The translations under genes were made by a program, and so were the position numbers. The notes under the pieces are model-generated. The model saw only the letters and a list, made by a program, of their open reading frames with translations, did no database searches and was not told the origin of the DNA. Positions 18,135 through 27,106 of a DNA stretch of 64,000 bases are shown piece after piece (position 1 is the stretch's first letter; each line of letters starts with the position of its first letter). Origin of the DNA: CBDATG01 sp965200145 (GTDB lineage Bacteria; Chloroflexota; Dehalococcoidia; Lucifugimonadales; Lucifugimonadaceae); assembly GCA_965200145.1 (NCBI GenBank), contig CBDATG010000002.1:1-64000 (forward strand), in the 5' to 3' direction.

Positions 18135-18827
18135 TTATTGGCGTCCAGCTGCTAACGCCATCGCATTCCAGATGGGATTGCCGTCTGTGCCGCCAATCAG
18201 GTCTTCGCAAGCGCGTTCCGGATGTGGCATCATGCCGAGTACATTCCCGGCGCGATTGGTAATGCCGGCAATGTTGTTTATCGAGCCGTTGGGGTTCGCC
18301 TGTGGAGAAGGATTGCCGTCTGCATCTACGTAGCGGAATAGAACTTGGCCGTTCGCCTCCAACCTTGCGATCGTTTCCTCTTCCGCTTGATAATTACCTT
18401 CTCCGTGCGATATAGGCATGGTGACTGTTTGTGATTCGTAGGTTGCAGTAAAGGGTGTGTCACGCCGCTCTACGCTGAGGTTGACGCTCTGGCAGCGGAA
18501 CTCCAAATGGTGATTCCGGACCAGCGCACCTGGGAGCAGACCCGACTCGCACAGTACCTGGAATCCGTTGCAGCTGCCGAGGACCAACCCGCCGTTATCA
18601 GCGAAATCTGAGACCGCCCGCATGACTGGAGAGAAACGGGCAATGGCACCGCAACGGAGATAGTCGCCGTAGGCGAATCCTCCCGGTAGCAAGATTGCGT
18701 CGAATTGGTTTACAGAAGTCTCTTCGTGCCAGACGTATTCGGCGGAGTAGCCACAGACATCGGCGACCGCCCACATCATGTCACCCTCGGACCAAGTGCC
18801 GGGGAAGACCACTATGCCAAACTTCAT
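18135..18827 (-). CDS. purQ: Phosphoribosylformylglycinamidine synthase subunit PurQ
   Basis: Class I glutamine amidotransferase subunit that makes ammonia for PurL. In 230 residues it shows LPGGFAYGDYLRCGAIA, the nucleophile Cys86 in LGSCNGFQVLCESGLLPG and the His/Glu pair in MMPHPERA near the C terminus. All catalytic residues are present, in contrast to the dead amidotransferase at 51710. It lies between rpsU and purL. Confidence 0.97.
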   Translation of the reverse strand: MKFGIVVFPGTWSEGDMMWAVADVCGYSAEYVWHEETSVNQFDAILLPGGFAYGDYLRCGAIARFSPVMRAVSDFADNGGLVLGSCNGFQVLCESGLLPGALVRNHHLEFRCQSVNLSVERRDTPFTATYESQTVTMPISHGEGNYQAEEETIARLEANGQVLFRYVDADGNPSPQANPNGSINNIAGITNRAGNVLGMMPHPERACEDLIGGTDGNPIWNAMALAAGRQ

Positions 18828-18861
18828 GGCATCGGTGCCACTGGCGGAACGGAAAGACGGA

Positions 18862-19056
18862 CTAACGGTTCTTCTCGGTTGACTTGCGGCTTTTACGTTG
18901 CTTCGCTGCGTTGCGCTTCTTGCGCGTCACGCTTGGCGGCTCAAACGACTTTCGGCGCCTAGCTTCGGAGATGATTCCTTCTTGCTGAACGCTCTTGCTG
19001 AATCGGCGGAGCATCGCTTCGAAGCTCTCGCCCTCACGGTTTTTTACATCTACCAA
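18862..19056 (-). CDS. rpsU: Small ribosomal subunit protein bS21
   Basis: Basic 30S protein. The core VKNREGESFEAMLRRFSKSV, then GIISEARRRKSFEPPSV and a Lys/Arg-rich end, is unmistakable bS21. I place the start at TTG 19056, giving 64 residues, because the protein family begins at this point and an AGGAG lies at 19069-19073, 12 bases upstream. An ATG at 19131 would add 25 residues with no counterpart in the family. It is nested between gltX and purQ on the minus strand. Confidence 0.9.
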   Translation of the reverse strand: MVDVKNREGESFEAMLRRFSKSVQQEGIISEARRRKSFEPPSVTRKKRNAAKQRKSRKSTEKNR

Positions 19057-19145
19057 ATGCGGTTCTGACTCCTGTTTAACTTGACCCTGCGGCTCATGTT
19101 GCGGATGAATGCGAAAACTCAATCTTATCACTTGACCGATTTGTA

Positions 19146-20645
19146 TCAGGACTTGCCGAAGGCACCCATAATGTCAAGGGCGCGTTCCAATCGTTGCAAC
19201 GTAGTTTCGCGTCCGAGGACTTCAAGCGTCTCAAAGAGCGGAGGGGCAACGCGTCGTCCAGTAGCGGCGATGCGGATCGGTGTGAAGAGCTGGCCGGCCT
19301 TCATTTCGGTTTTCGTCGCGAGCTGTCTGAGCTCGGAATCGATGGTCGTTGCATCGAAAGGCGCGATCCCAGCGAGTAAGGCGCGGCTTTCGTTAAGCGC
19401 GGTTACGACCATTTCCGCGTCCATGCGCCTCCCGATCATGTCTTCCGGCTTGGGTGCGTCGGCATCCACGTAGAAGAAATCTACCAGCGCGGTAACTTCG
19501 TTCGCGGTGCGTATTCGCTCTTTCAGTACCGATGCCAGCCGGAGGATGACTTCGTCGTCGACTGGACGCTCAACACTGTCTGGCAATCCACCATCCTTAC
19601 AGTGCGCGTTCAGGATGGGCATGACGTAATCCGTGAACTCACGGTCCGAGAGTTGCTGAATATGCTGGAAATTCATCGACTCTATCTTGGCAGGGTCAAA
19701 CGACGCAGGATGTTTCAGCACCCGTTCGACGGCAAACCTGCGTACGATTTCACATCTGCTCATCAACTGCGTGTCATTGCCAGGTGACCATCCCAGTAGC
19801 GCGAGATAGTTCAGCACTGCATCTGGCAGATATCCCAAGTCGCGGTACTCCAACGCTGACTGGGCACCATGCCGCTTACTGAGTTTTGATCTGTCTGAGC
19901 CAAGTATCAAGGGTAGGTGTACGTAGCTCGGTTTCGGTATGCTTAGCGCGTCGTGCAACAGAACATGACGCGGGACGCTGGGGATCCACTCTTCGGCGCG
20001 CACAACGTGAGTGATACCCATGGCATAGTCATCTACGACGTGGGCCAGGTGATACGTGGGATATCCGTCCGATTTGAGAATCACGAAATCTCGTAATAGC
20101 CCAAGGTCAAACTTCAGAGTCCCTCGGTTCAAGTCTTCACACTCGAGAGTTCCGTGTTCTGGGACACGCAGTCGAACGTTGATGTCAAGGCCTTTGCTTC
20201 TTGAATCTTCGATCTGCTCTAGTGTGCGGTGACGTCCGCGGTTGTCGTATCCTGGTGCCTGTCCAGCCGCACGTTGCCGCTGTCTCAGTGCCGCGAGCTC
20301 GTCAGGCTGTGTGTCGTCGTAGTAGGCCGCTCCGGAAGTCACTAAACGATCGACGGCTTCCTGATACAACTGCAACCGTTCAGACTGAAAGTAAGGGGCG
20401 TGAGGACCGCCTATGTCCGGACCTTCGTCCCAGTCCAGGCCGAGCCAGTGTAGCGATTCCTTGATGTGATCCACAGCTCGTTCGTCGTACCGCTTGCGAT
20501 CCGTGTCTTCAATGCGCAGGATGAACTGACCGCCAGCACTGCGCGCGAGCAACCAGCTGTAGAGGGCAGTACGGAGTCCGCCTATGTGCATCAGTCCGGT
20601 TGGGCTAGGGGCGAATCTTGTGCGGACTGGACTGTTCTCAATCAT
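19146..20645 (-). CDS. gltX: Glutamyl-tRNA synthetase
   Basis: Class I aminoacyl-tRNA synthetase charging tRNA-Glu (possibly also tRNA-Gln in a non-discriminating organism). The 499-residue protein has the HIGH-type motif in RFAPSPTGLMHIGGLRTALY and the KMSKS-type motif as SKLSKRHGA, plus the DTDRKR block and the C-terminal anticodon-binding region. It follows the rluD-like gene after 28 bases. Confidence 0.96.
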   Translation of the reverse strand: MIENSPVRTRFAPSPTGLMHIGGLRTALYSWLLARSAGGQFILRIEDTDRKRYDERAVDHIKESLHWLGLDWDEGPDIGGPHAPYFQSERLQLYQEAVDRLVTSGAAYYDDTQPDELAALRQRQRAAGQAPGYDNRGRHRTLEQIEDSRSKGLDINVRLRVPEHGTLECEDLNRGTLKFDLGLLRDFVILKSDGYPTYHLAHVVDDYAMGITHVVRAEEWIPSVPRHVLLHDALSIPKPSYVHLPLILGSDRSKLSKRHGAQSALEYRDLGYLPDAVLNYLALLGWSPGNDTQLMSRCEIVRRFAVERVLKHPASFDPAKIESMNFQHIQQLSDREFTDYVMPILNAHCKDGGLPDSVERPVDDEVILRLASVLKERIRTANEVTALVDFFYVDADAPKPEDMIGRRMDAEMVVTALNESRALLAGIAPFDATTIDSELRQLATKTEMKAGQLFTPIRIAATGRRVAPPLFETLEVLGRETTLQRLERALDIMGAFGKS

Positions 20646-20673
20646 GTCATCAAGCGTAATGCATTGAGGATCA

Positions 20674-21495
20674 CTAAGGCATCGCTTCGGGCATCGCGGT
20701 AAGACCGTCGAGGAAGACCTTTAGCTCGTGCGGCAGGCCTGAATCGAAGGTCATCGTCTCGTTGGTCACTGGGTGCTGGAATTCAAGCTGGCACGCATGA
20801 AGGAACTGCCGCTGGAGTCCCATGACAGTGCGGCGGCCTTTGTACGTGTGATCGCCGATCACTGGGTGCCCGATACCGCGCAGGTGAACGCGAATCTGAT
20901 GCATCCTACCGGTCTCGAGCTTTACGTGTAACAACGACACTCTTCGTCCGTCCTTCCCGTAGTTCCTGACGACTGCATACCGGGTACGCGCCGGCCGGCC
21001 GTAGGGGTCGATCGCCCGTCGGGTTGGGTCGGTCTGGTCTCGGCCGATCGGACCTTCAACGATGGCGGCGGAGCGTTCCGGCACACCATCAACCAGCGCG
21101 ACATATCGACGCGAAACCCGCCGCTCCCTGATCGCAGATGAGAGCTTGTCGGTAATGTCCTTCGTTAGAGCAACAACGAGTAACCCTGAGGTGTCCATGT
21201 CGATTCGGTGCACTATGCCGGGACGGTCACGCGGTCCGAGGACTGACAGTTGTGGATACTTCTCCATCAGCGCGTCCACTAAGGTCCCAGACCGCCGCCC
21301 TTTGCCAAAGTGGACGGCCACTCCGGCGGGCTTGTCAACGACCAGAAGATAATCGTCTTCGTAGACGATGTCCGCAATAAAGGCTGACGGTCGCAACGCG
21401 GGTGGTCCGTCACGCTCGTCTTCTGGAGGTCTCGTTGTCGCACCGTCTGACGGGGACAAGCCTTCCGAGTTCGTTATTGGAATGACGGTGTTCAC
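20674..21495 (-). CDS. RluA-family pseudouridine synthase (RluD-like)
   Basis: Isomerises uridine to pseudouridine in rRNA or tRNA. Of 273 residues, about 40-260 form the catalytic domain: IVYEDDYLLVVDKPAGVAVH, then GIVHRIDMDTSGLLVV with the catalytic Asp, then GRMHQIRVHLRGIGHPVIGD. RluD normally has an N-terminal S4 RNA-binding domain; here that place is taken by a short Pro/Asp/Arg-rich stretch with no S4 pattern. The start GTG 21495 overlaps the end of an unremarkable 46-codon frame. It lies between lspA and gltX, a common position for rluD. Confidence 0.88.
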   Translation of the reverse strand: MNTVIPITNSEGLSPSDGATTRPPEDERDGPPALRPSAFIADIVYEDDYLLVVDKPAGVAVHFGKGRRSGTLVDALMEKYPQLSVLGPRDRPGIVHRIDMDTSGLLVVALTKDITDKLSSAIRERRVSRRYVALVDGVPERSAAIVEGPIGRDQTDPTRRAIDPYGRPARTRYAVVRNYGKDGRRVSLLHVKLETGRMHQIRVHLRGIGHPVIGDHTYKGRRTVMGLQRQFLHACQLEFQHPVTNETMTFDSGLPHELKVFLDGLTAMPEAMP

Positions 21496-21635
21496 CGAAG
21501 ACCCGCCTTCGCAAACGATCTGACCAACGACCGAGCGCGACCTTCTGGACGTTCACACGGAAGCACTTCCAGATGCCCAAGGTAACAGGTAGGGACCGCT
21601 GGTTCTACTAATGGTGAACAGACACTGGCCATGTC

Positions 21636-22355
21636 TTAAGGCTTCGCGGTGCGATTCGCAGCGCGGATGGATCGGGCCTTTGAGCATGTGATGCAACTTG
21701 CTTCACGTGTTGATAAAGCGGCCTGCGTGATCGGCATCGCTACTGGTAACTCGCCATCGATATGCTCGCGTCGGTGTTCGCACCATTGGCATACGACAGC
21801 AGGCGCGAGATCGGTGTCCGCCCCTTCAGTCGTGGGTTTCACGTCTGAGGTTTGTCCGAATAATACGTAGGCGATCAAGAAGGCGATACCAACGGATATC
21901 GCTGAATCGGCTACGTTGAATATCGGCCAAGGTCCGACGTCGACGAAATCTACGACGTATCCGTACCTGAATCTGTCGAGCAGGTTGCCGAATGCTCCAC
22001 CGAGCTGGAGTGCCAATGCGAGCCTCAGCAGCAGTGAGGCACCGCCCGATGCCTTGTAGAGCCACAGGATCAGCCCGATCGCAAGAATCGCAACGATGCT
22101 CAGGATGGTGCTCTGACCTTCAAACAGGCTGAACGCGGCACCGGTGTTGCGAGCGTGCGTGAATCGCAGGAATCCTTCAACGGGCCACGATTCTCCGTAT
22201 CGTAACCAGTCGATTATTACCAGCTTCGTTATCTGGTCGCACGCGAAGACAGCGGATGCGAGAAGCCAGACTGGCCAACCCCGCCGCAGCCATAGGTCGA
22301 CCGCGGATAGCTTTTCAGTAGCTGGTTTGTCCGATTGCGGCGGGTCAGAGATCAA
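21636..22355 (-). CDS. lspA: Lipoprotein signal peptidase with a cysteine-pair C-terminal tail
   Basis: Membrane aspartyl protease that removes signal peptides from prolipoproteins. Residues about 28-170 are typical LspA with four helices: FACDQITKLVI, THARNTGAAFS, then the catalytic aspartates in LGGAFGNLLDRFRYGYVVDF and FNVADSAISVG. The protein should end near residue 170 (YVLFG), but about 70 residues follow, including VCQWCEHRREH and SCITCSKAR, two Cys-x-x-Cys pairs that could bind a metal. It appears to start at TTG 22355. Two lipoprotein clients lie in this window (the 2901 and 60911 genes). It opens the long minus-strand housekeeping run. Confidence 0.9.
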   Translation of the reverse strand: MISDPPQSDKPATEKLSAVDLWLRRGWPVWLLASAVFACDQITKLVIIDWLRYGESWPVEGFLRFTHARNTGAAFSLFEGQSTILSIVAILAIGLILWLYKASGGASLLLRLALALQLGGAFGNLLDRFRYGYVVDFVDVGPWPIFNVADSAISVGIAFLIAYVLFGQTSDVKPTTEGADTDLAPAVVCQWCEHRREHIDGELPVAMPITQAALSTREASCITCSKARSIRAANRTAKP

Positions 22356-22543
22356 CGGGGACGGCTTCGTATATCGTTTCAGGTATCAAGTGGCATCAAC
22401 CGGGCATCGAAATGGGATGTGTATGATGCCGGTCGGGACAATTCGGTGCACCATGTTTCAAGTTTAAGCAGTCGGTTCGCTGTTGCTGTCGTTATGATGA
22501 AAGCGGAGCGAGACTCATTATTTTCTAGGAGCTGAATGAAGTA

Positions 22544-23596
22544 ATGGAAGCGCGAGTTGATCTACGCAGTGACACGGTGACGTTACCGTCGTCTGATATG
22601 AGGCAGGCAATAGCCAACGCCCGAGTGGGAGACGACGTCTACCGCGACGACCCGTCGGTCAACGAGCTGGAATCCCGCGCGGCGGAGTTGTTGGGCAAAG
22701 AAGCTGGTCTATTCGTTACATCGGGAACCCAAGGGAATCTCGTGTCCCTCCTTTCGCACACCGACCGCGGGCACGAAGTGTTGGTAGGCGATAGGTCGCA
22801 CATATTCACCAACGAGGCCGGTGGCGCATGTGTGTTGGGTTCTCTGTTCCTCTATCCGTTGGCGACCGACGCTAACGGTCGGTTGTCGCCCGAAGACATC
22901 GTCTCCGCGATAAAGCCGGATGATTACCATCAACCTCACACGAAGCTATTGTGCGTTGAGAACACTCATAACGCTACGAGCGGCCAACCCATTGACTCGG
23001 CGGAGATGGCGGAGATGGCGGACGCGGCTCACGATGGGGGTTTGAAGGTTCATGTTGATGGGGCGAGGTTGTTTAATGCAGCGGTCTCACTTGGCGAATC
23101 GGCGGCGGGACTCGTTGCCAAAGCCGATTCTGCTACTTTCTGCTTGTCAAAGGGTTTGGCATGCCCCATCGGTTCTGTGGTTGTAGGCGACTCGGACTTC
23201 ATCGACCGTGCGCGCCGTTGGCGCAAGATGCTCGGGGCCGGAATGAGACAGGTAGGAATCGTAGCTGCGGCCGGACTCTACGCTCTCGACAACATGGTTG
23301 ACAGACTCGCGGACGACCACGCCAACGCCTCGAAATTGGCGCACGGCCTGGCGGTAATAGATGGTATTGCTGTCGATCCGATGCGCGTCAAAACGAACAT
23401 CGTTTACTTCGATGTCCCAGTGGGGGCAGGACGGGAGATCGCAGATAGACTACGCGATCGTGGAATACTAGTTAACGCTGGTGACCCCGTCATGCGGATG
23501 GTCACACACTACGGCGTAGAGGCAGAGGACATTGACTACACACTGATCGCCATGAATGAGATTTTCGAGGATGGTTTGAGCTCGCCTTCTGATTAA
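22544..23596 (+). CDS. ltaE: Low-specificity L-threonine aldolase
   Basis: PLP enzyme splitting threonine or allo-threonine into glycine and acetaldehyde. The 350 residues open with the family hallmark VDLRSDTVTLPS. They include GDDVYRDDPSVNELE, the HVDGARLFNA aspartate that pairs with PLP and the Schiff-base lysine in TFCLSKGLACPIGS. AGGAG at 22527-22531 lies 12 bases before ATG 22544. It is transcribed divergently from lspA and converges with rarA after 15 bases. Confidence 0.93.
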   Translation: MEARVDLRSDTVTLPSSDMRQAIANARVGDDVYRDDPSVNELESRAAELLGKEAGLFVTSGTQGNLVSLLSHTDRGHEVLVGDRSHIFTNEAGGACVLGSLFLYPLATDANGRLSPEDIVSAIKPDDYHQPHTKLLCVENTHNATSGQPIDSAEMAEMADAAHDGGLKVHVDGARLFNAAVSLGESAAGLVAKADSATFCLSKGLACPIGSVVVGDSDFIDRARRWRKMLGAGMRQVGIVAAAGLYALDNMVDRLADDHANASKLAHGLAVIDGIAVDPMRVKTNIVYFDVPVGAGREIADRLRDRGILVNAGDPVMRMVTHYGVEAEDIDYTLIAMNEIFEDGLSSPSD

Positions 23597-23611
23597 ACCT
23601 TCGATGACTGT

Positions 23612-24967
23612 TCAATCAGGTTGCGTCTGAGTCCCGGCATATTGTCCGTAACGGTCCCGCCACCATTCCATCAGTCTTTTGGCGATAGCATCTTCCGCTC
23701 CAATGCGTTTTGGCGTGAAGAAGCTGCGTCCTCCGAGTTCCTCCGGCAAGTTGCGTGTCGGAACGAAACCGCTAGGATGATCGTGCGGATAGACGTAGCC
23801 CTTGGCGTGTCCCATGTCCCGCGCCAACCGAGTAGGTGCATTTCGCATGTGTGTAGGTACCGGATGGTCAGCGTGTCGGCGAACGTAGTCAAGCGCGTCA
23901 TCAATGGCTAGGTAAGCGGAGTTTGACTTGGGCGCGGCAGCGAGGAAAATCGTGGCTTCCGCGAGTGGAATGCGTCCCTCTGGCATGCCCACGAAATGGA
24001 CTGCTTGCTGCGCCGCGACAGCAACAGCAAGTCCGTTAGGATTCGCCAGTCCGACGTCCTCGGCAGCACTGACGACGAGGCGTCGCGCGATGAACAACGG
24101 GTCCTCCCCTGCATCGATCATTCGTGCTAGGTAGTAGATTGCGGCATCCGGGTCGGAGGCACGAATCGACTTGATGAACGCCGAAATAGTGTCGTAGTGC
24201 GCGTCGCCAAGTTTGTCGTATCGAGCTCGTTTGTTGAGAGCTTGCTCAATGTCGTTTGCTTTGATCTTTCTCACGCCGCTTGAATCTGGCTCTACGGACT
24301 CGGTTGCGACCTCTAGGGCATCAAGGGCTGTTCGCGCGTCACCGGAAGACGAGCGTAGGAGGAATGACTCCGCTTCAGGAGTGAGCTCTGGAGATAGGTG
24401 CCCTATGCCTCGCACTTCATCAGCGAGTGCCATGGCGACTATCTCACGTATGTCGTCATCAGAGAGTGGCTCGAGCGTGTAGACCCTTGCGCGCGACAGT
24501 AATGGGGCGTTGATCTCGAATGATGGATTCTCGGTTGTGGCACCGATTAGCACGAAGGTGCCGGCCTCGACGTGCGGCAGGAGTGAATCCTGTTGCGACT
24601 TGGAATAACGATGTATCTCGTCAATGAACAGGATGGTCTTTGCGCCGTTTGCACCGAGTCTGTGCGTGGCTTCCTCCGCTTCTCTTCGCAGGTCTTGCAC
24701 CCGGGAGTTTACGGCGGAGAGCTGAGACCAGTGCGAACCCGTTACGCGAGAGATTAGCTGCGCCAGCGTCGTTTTGCCGCTGCCAGGAGGTCCCCATAGG
24801 ATCATTGACCGTAGCCGGTCTGCCTCTATCAGGGCCCGTAGCATTTTCCCTTCGCCGACGAGATGTTGTTGGCCGTGGAACTCGTCCAGCTGACGTGGTC
24901 TCATGCGCGCCGACAACGGCGCGATTCGCATCAATTCCTCACGGGAACGCTCTTGGAATAAGTTCAT
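23612..24967 (-). CDS. rarA: Replication-associated recombination protein A (RarA/MgsA)
   Basis: AAA+ ATPase acting at stalled replication forks, related to the clamp loader and eukaryotic WRNIP1. It has 451 residues: N-terminal RPRQLDEFHGQQHLVGEG, Walker A in WGPPGSGKTTLAQ (about 59-68), Walker B and sensor in FIDEIHRYSKSQQDSLL, arginine-finger region SFEINAPLLSRARV, and the C-terminal tetramerisation domain with HFVGMPEGRIPLAEATIF. It begins three bases after selA, so the two are co-transcribed. Confidence 0.95.
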   Translation of the reverse strand: MNLFQERSREELMRIAPLSARMRPRQLDEFHGQQHLVGEGKMLRALIEADRLRSMILWGPPGSGKTTLAQLISRVTGSHWSQLSAVNSRVQDLRREAEEATHRLGANGAKTILFIDEIHRYSKSQQDSLLPHVEAGTFVLIGATTENPSFEINAPLLSRARVYTLEPLSDDDIREIVAMALADEVRGIGHLSPELTPEAESFLLRSSSGDARTALDALEVATESVEPDSSGVRKIKANDIEQALNKRARYDKLGDAHYDTISAFIKSIRASDPDAAIYYLARMIDAGEDPLFIARRLVVSAAEDVGLANPNGLAVAVAAQQAVHFVGMPEGRIPLAEATIFLAAAPKSNSAYLAIDDALDYVRRHADHPVPTHMRNAPTRLARDMGHAKGYVYPHDHPSGFVPTRNLPEELGGRSFFTPKRIGAEDAIAKRLMEWWRDRYGQYAGTQTQPD

Positions 24968-24970
24968 GGT

Positions 24971-26374
24971 TCATGCGTCTCGCAATTCGCACACCGCTTG
25001 CCCGATGGCTCGGTCTTCCGTTTCGCCCAACACCGTCCGCGGGTCGAGATAGAGGGCATCTCGTGACACCCGTCCGATGATCGGAATGTCTCGTTGTCGC
25101 AGAAATCCAGCTGCTTCTTTGGGGGACATCCGAGATTCGACTTGGAACAGCCAAGTCGGTAGCGTCTGCTCTGGCGCGCTACCGCCTCCGATGACAGACC
25201 GTCCTTCTGCGACTTGACCTGCTCCGCTCATCTTCTGCCATCGCTGGGCCCGTGATTTCAGGCTGGCAACATCCGCGGCGATCATCCGCCAGACGGGAAT
25301 CTCCCTTTCAGCTGAATGCCGCGCGTACGATGCCAGCGTGACGTGTAACCCAGCTAGGGTCGTCTTGTCAACGCGCAAAGCGCGGGCTAACGGGTGAGAC
25401 TTGACCTTGCTGATCAAGTTTGAGTCGCCAGCGATGATTCCCGCTTGGGGTCCGCCGATAAGTTTGTCCCCGGAAAACATCACCACATTCGCGCCTGCGC
25501 GTAGAGAATCCTGCACCATCGGTTCGTGCTTCATTCCGTAGCGGGCGGTGTCGATCAACGCGCCGGATCCAATGTCGTGGACAACCGGCACGCCGCGCGT
25601 CCTGCCGATGTCGGCCAAGTCTTCGACGGTCGCGTCGTGCGTGAATCCGCTGATGGTGAAGTTCGAACGATGCACCTTGAGGATGGCAGCGGTTTTCTCT
25701 GTGACTGCATCGGAATAGTCCGAGGCGTAGGTCCTGTTTGTCGTGCCGACCTCGACCAAAGTCGCCGAGGATTGTTCGAGTACGTCAGGGATTCTGAACC
25801 CGCCTCCTATTTCTACGGCTTCGCTGCGTGAAACGATGACCTCTCGCCCTCCTCCCGCTAACGCTGCCAAGACCAGTAGCGTTGCCGCGGCATTATTGTT
25901 GACCGCGATCCCTGTCTCCGCGCCCGTGACGCGGCAGATCATTCGTTGCAAATGGTCGTGTCTGCTCCCTCGCTTGCCGGAGCGGACGTCGTACTCCAGG
26001 TCAACGTAGCCGCTGGTGCCGTGCGCTGCTCGTCGTGCAGCCTCCGACAGCGGCACCCTACCCAAGTTGGTGTGGATGATTACTCCAGTGGCGTTGATCA
26101 CCTCGCGAGGCCGGCTGGTGAACTGCGTCAACAACGTATCGGCGCACTCCGACGCGAACGCCTCGGTGTTGACATCTTCGTGGCCTGCTGGACTACGCGT
26201 TCGTGTGTTCCTGACCAGAAGGAGTCGGTCTCGGATGGTGTCCACGACTGCCTCTCGGCCGTAATACTCGATTAGCGGCTGGAACTCAGGTGCGCTGATC
26301 AGTCGGTGAACAGGTGGTATATTCATACGTGCATCCTGATCGATGCCCGCATTGGACTTCGGTTGTTGCGGCAT
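24971..26374 (-). CDS. selA: L-seryl-tRNA(Sec) selenium transferase
   Basis: PLP enzyme converting seryl-tRNA(Sec) to selenocysteyl-tRNA(Sec) with selenophosphate. In 467 residues it shows the N-terminal PPVHRLISAPEF segment, VINATGVIIHTNLGRVPLSE, GSRHDHLQRMICRVTGAE and the PLP lysine in MFSGDKLIGGPQAGII, all typical. An internal ATG at 26326 has CAGGA seven bases upstream and may be the true start. selB, selD and a tRNA-Sec gene are not in the window, so whether the organism uses selenocysteine cannot be decided here; SelA-like enzymes without that role exist. Confidence 0.9.
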   Translation of the reverse strand: MPQQPKSNAGIDQDARMNIPPVHRLISAPEFQPLIEYYGREAVVDTIRDRLLLVRNTRTRSPAGHEDVNTEAFASECADTLLTQFTSRPREVINATGVIIHTNLGRVPLSEAARRAAHGTSGYVDLEYDVRSGKRGSRHDHLQRMICRVTGAETGIAVNNNAAATLLVLAALAGGGREVIVSRSEAVEIGGGFRIPDVLEQSSATLVEVGTTNRTYASDYSDAVTEKTAAILKVHRSNFTISGFTHDATVEDLADIGRTRGVPVVHDIGSGALIDTARYGMKHEPMVQDSLRAGANVVMFSGDKLIGGPQAGIIAGDSNLISKVKSHPLARALRVDKTTLAGLHVTLASYARHSAEREIPVWRMIAADVASLKSRAQRWQKMSGAGQVAEGRSVIGGGSAPEQTLPTWLFQVESRMSPKEAAGFLRQRDIPIIGRVSRDALYLDPRTVLGETEDRAIGQAVCELRDA

Positions 26375-26495
26375 CAGTGAGTCTGGATTGAGATTCGGCG
26401 TTCGGACCGCGGCGAGAATTAGGCGGGTGCTCAGTTCTGATCAATGCGAAGGTGTAGTAGCATAGTTTATCTGCGACTACTCGCCGCAGTTTGAC

Positions 26496-27089
26496 ATGAT
26501 TACCATCGCCGTTACAGGGGGTATGGGCGCAGGAAAGACCGAGACTACTAAGATCCTCGAGGCTCTCGGCGCAGTAGCGATTCACGCCGACGAAGTGGCG
26601 CACCAAACCTACGAACCAGGCGCTCCGGCCTTCGCGCCGCTGGTGGACGCATTCGGGTCGCAGATTCTGGCGGAAAACGGCCGGATCGATAGACGAATAC
26701 TGGGTGACTTGGCGTTCGGCGACGCGGGAGTTCGCAAACGGCTTGAGGAGATAGTCTGGGGTGAAACGAAACGCTCGATAGCTAACCTGCTCGGACGATA
26801 TCGATCTGCTGGAGTCGCGGCGGTAGTGATCGAAGCGGCGGTTCTCTACGAAGCCGGCTGGGATGATCTAGCCGACGCAGTGGTTACGGTTGAGGCTCCC
26901 GAATCGGTTCGCAAGCGTAGGATAAAGTTGCGCACTGGAATGAGCGATGTAGAGATACGCAAGCGTTTCGCGGCCCAACTCTCCTGCGACCAACGCATCG
27001 AGCGAGCTGATTACCACGTCAACAACGACAGCGAACTTAATGATCTTTCAAAAGCGGTTCACGCCGCTTGGAAACAGGCTATCCAATAA
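26496..27089 (+). CDS. coaE: Dephospho-CoA kinase
   Basis: Last step of coenzyme A synthesis: phosphorylates the 3' hydroxyl of dephospho-CoA. The 197 residues begin with the P-loop ITIAVTGGMGAGKTE, followed by the HADEVAHQTYEPG substrate segment, GRIDRRILGDLAFGD and the lid (RKRRIKLRTGMSDVEIRKR). It is divergent from selA and 17 bases upstream of the CbbQ-type gene. A CoA pyrophosphatase-like Nudix gene lies two genes downstream. Confidence 0.93.
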   Translation: MITIAVTGGMGAGKTETTKILEALGAVAIHADEVAHQTYEPGAPAFAPLVDAFGSQILAENGRIDRRILGDLAFGDAGVRKRLEEIVWGETKRSIANLLGRYRSAGVAAVVIEAAVLYEAGWDDLADAVVTVEAPESVRKRRIKLRTGMSDVEIRKRFAAQLSCDQRIERADYHVNNDSELNDLSKAVHAAWKQAIQ

Positions 27090-27106
27090 CTAATCAGAGA
27101 CAGCTA

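Noticed and set aside
21492..21632. 46-codon minus-strand frame ending in GTGA at the rluD-like start
   Set aside because: The overlap looks like coupling, but there is no ribosome site, it overlaps nothing recognisable, and the sequence lacks an S4 pattern or any other domain.
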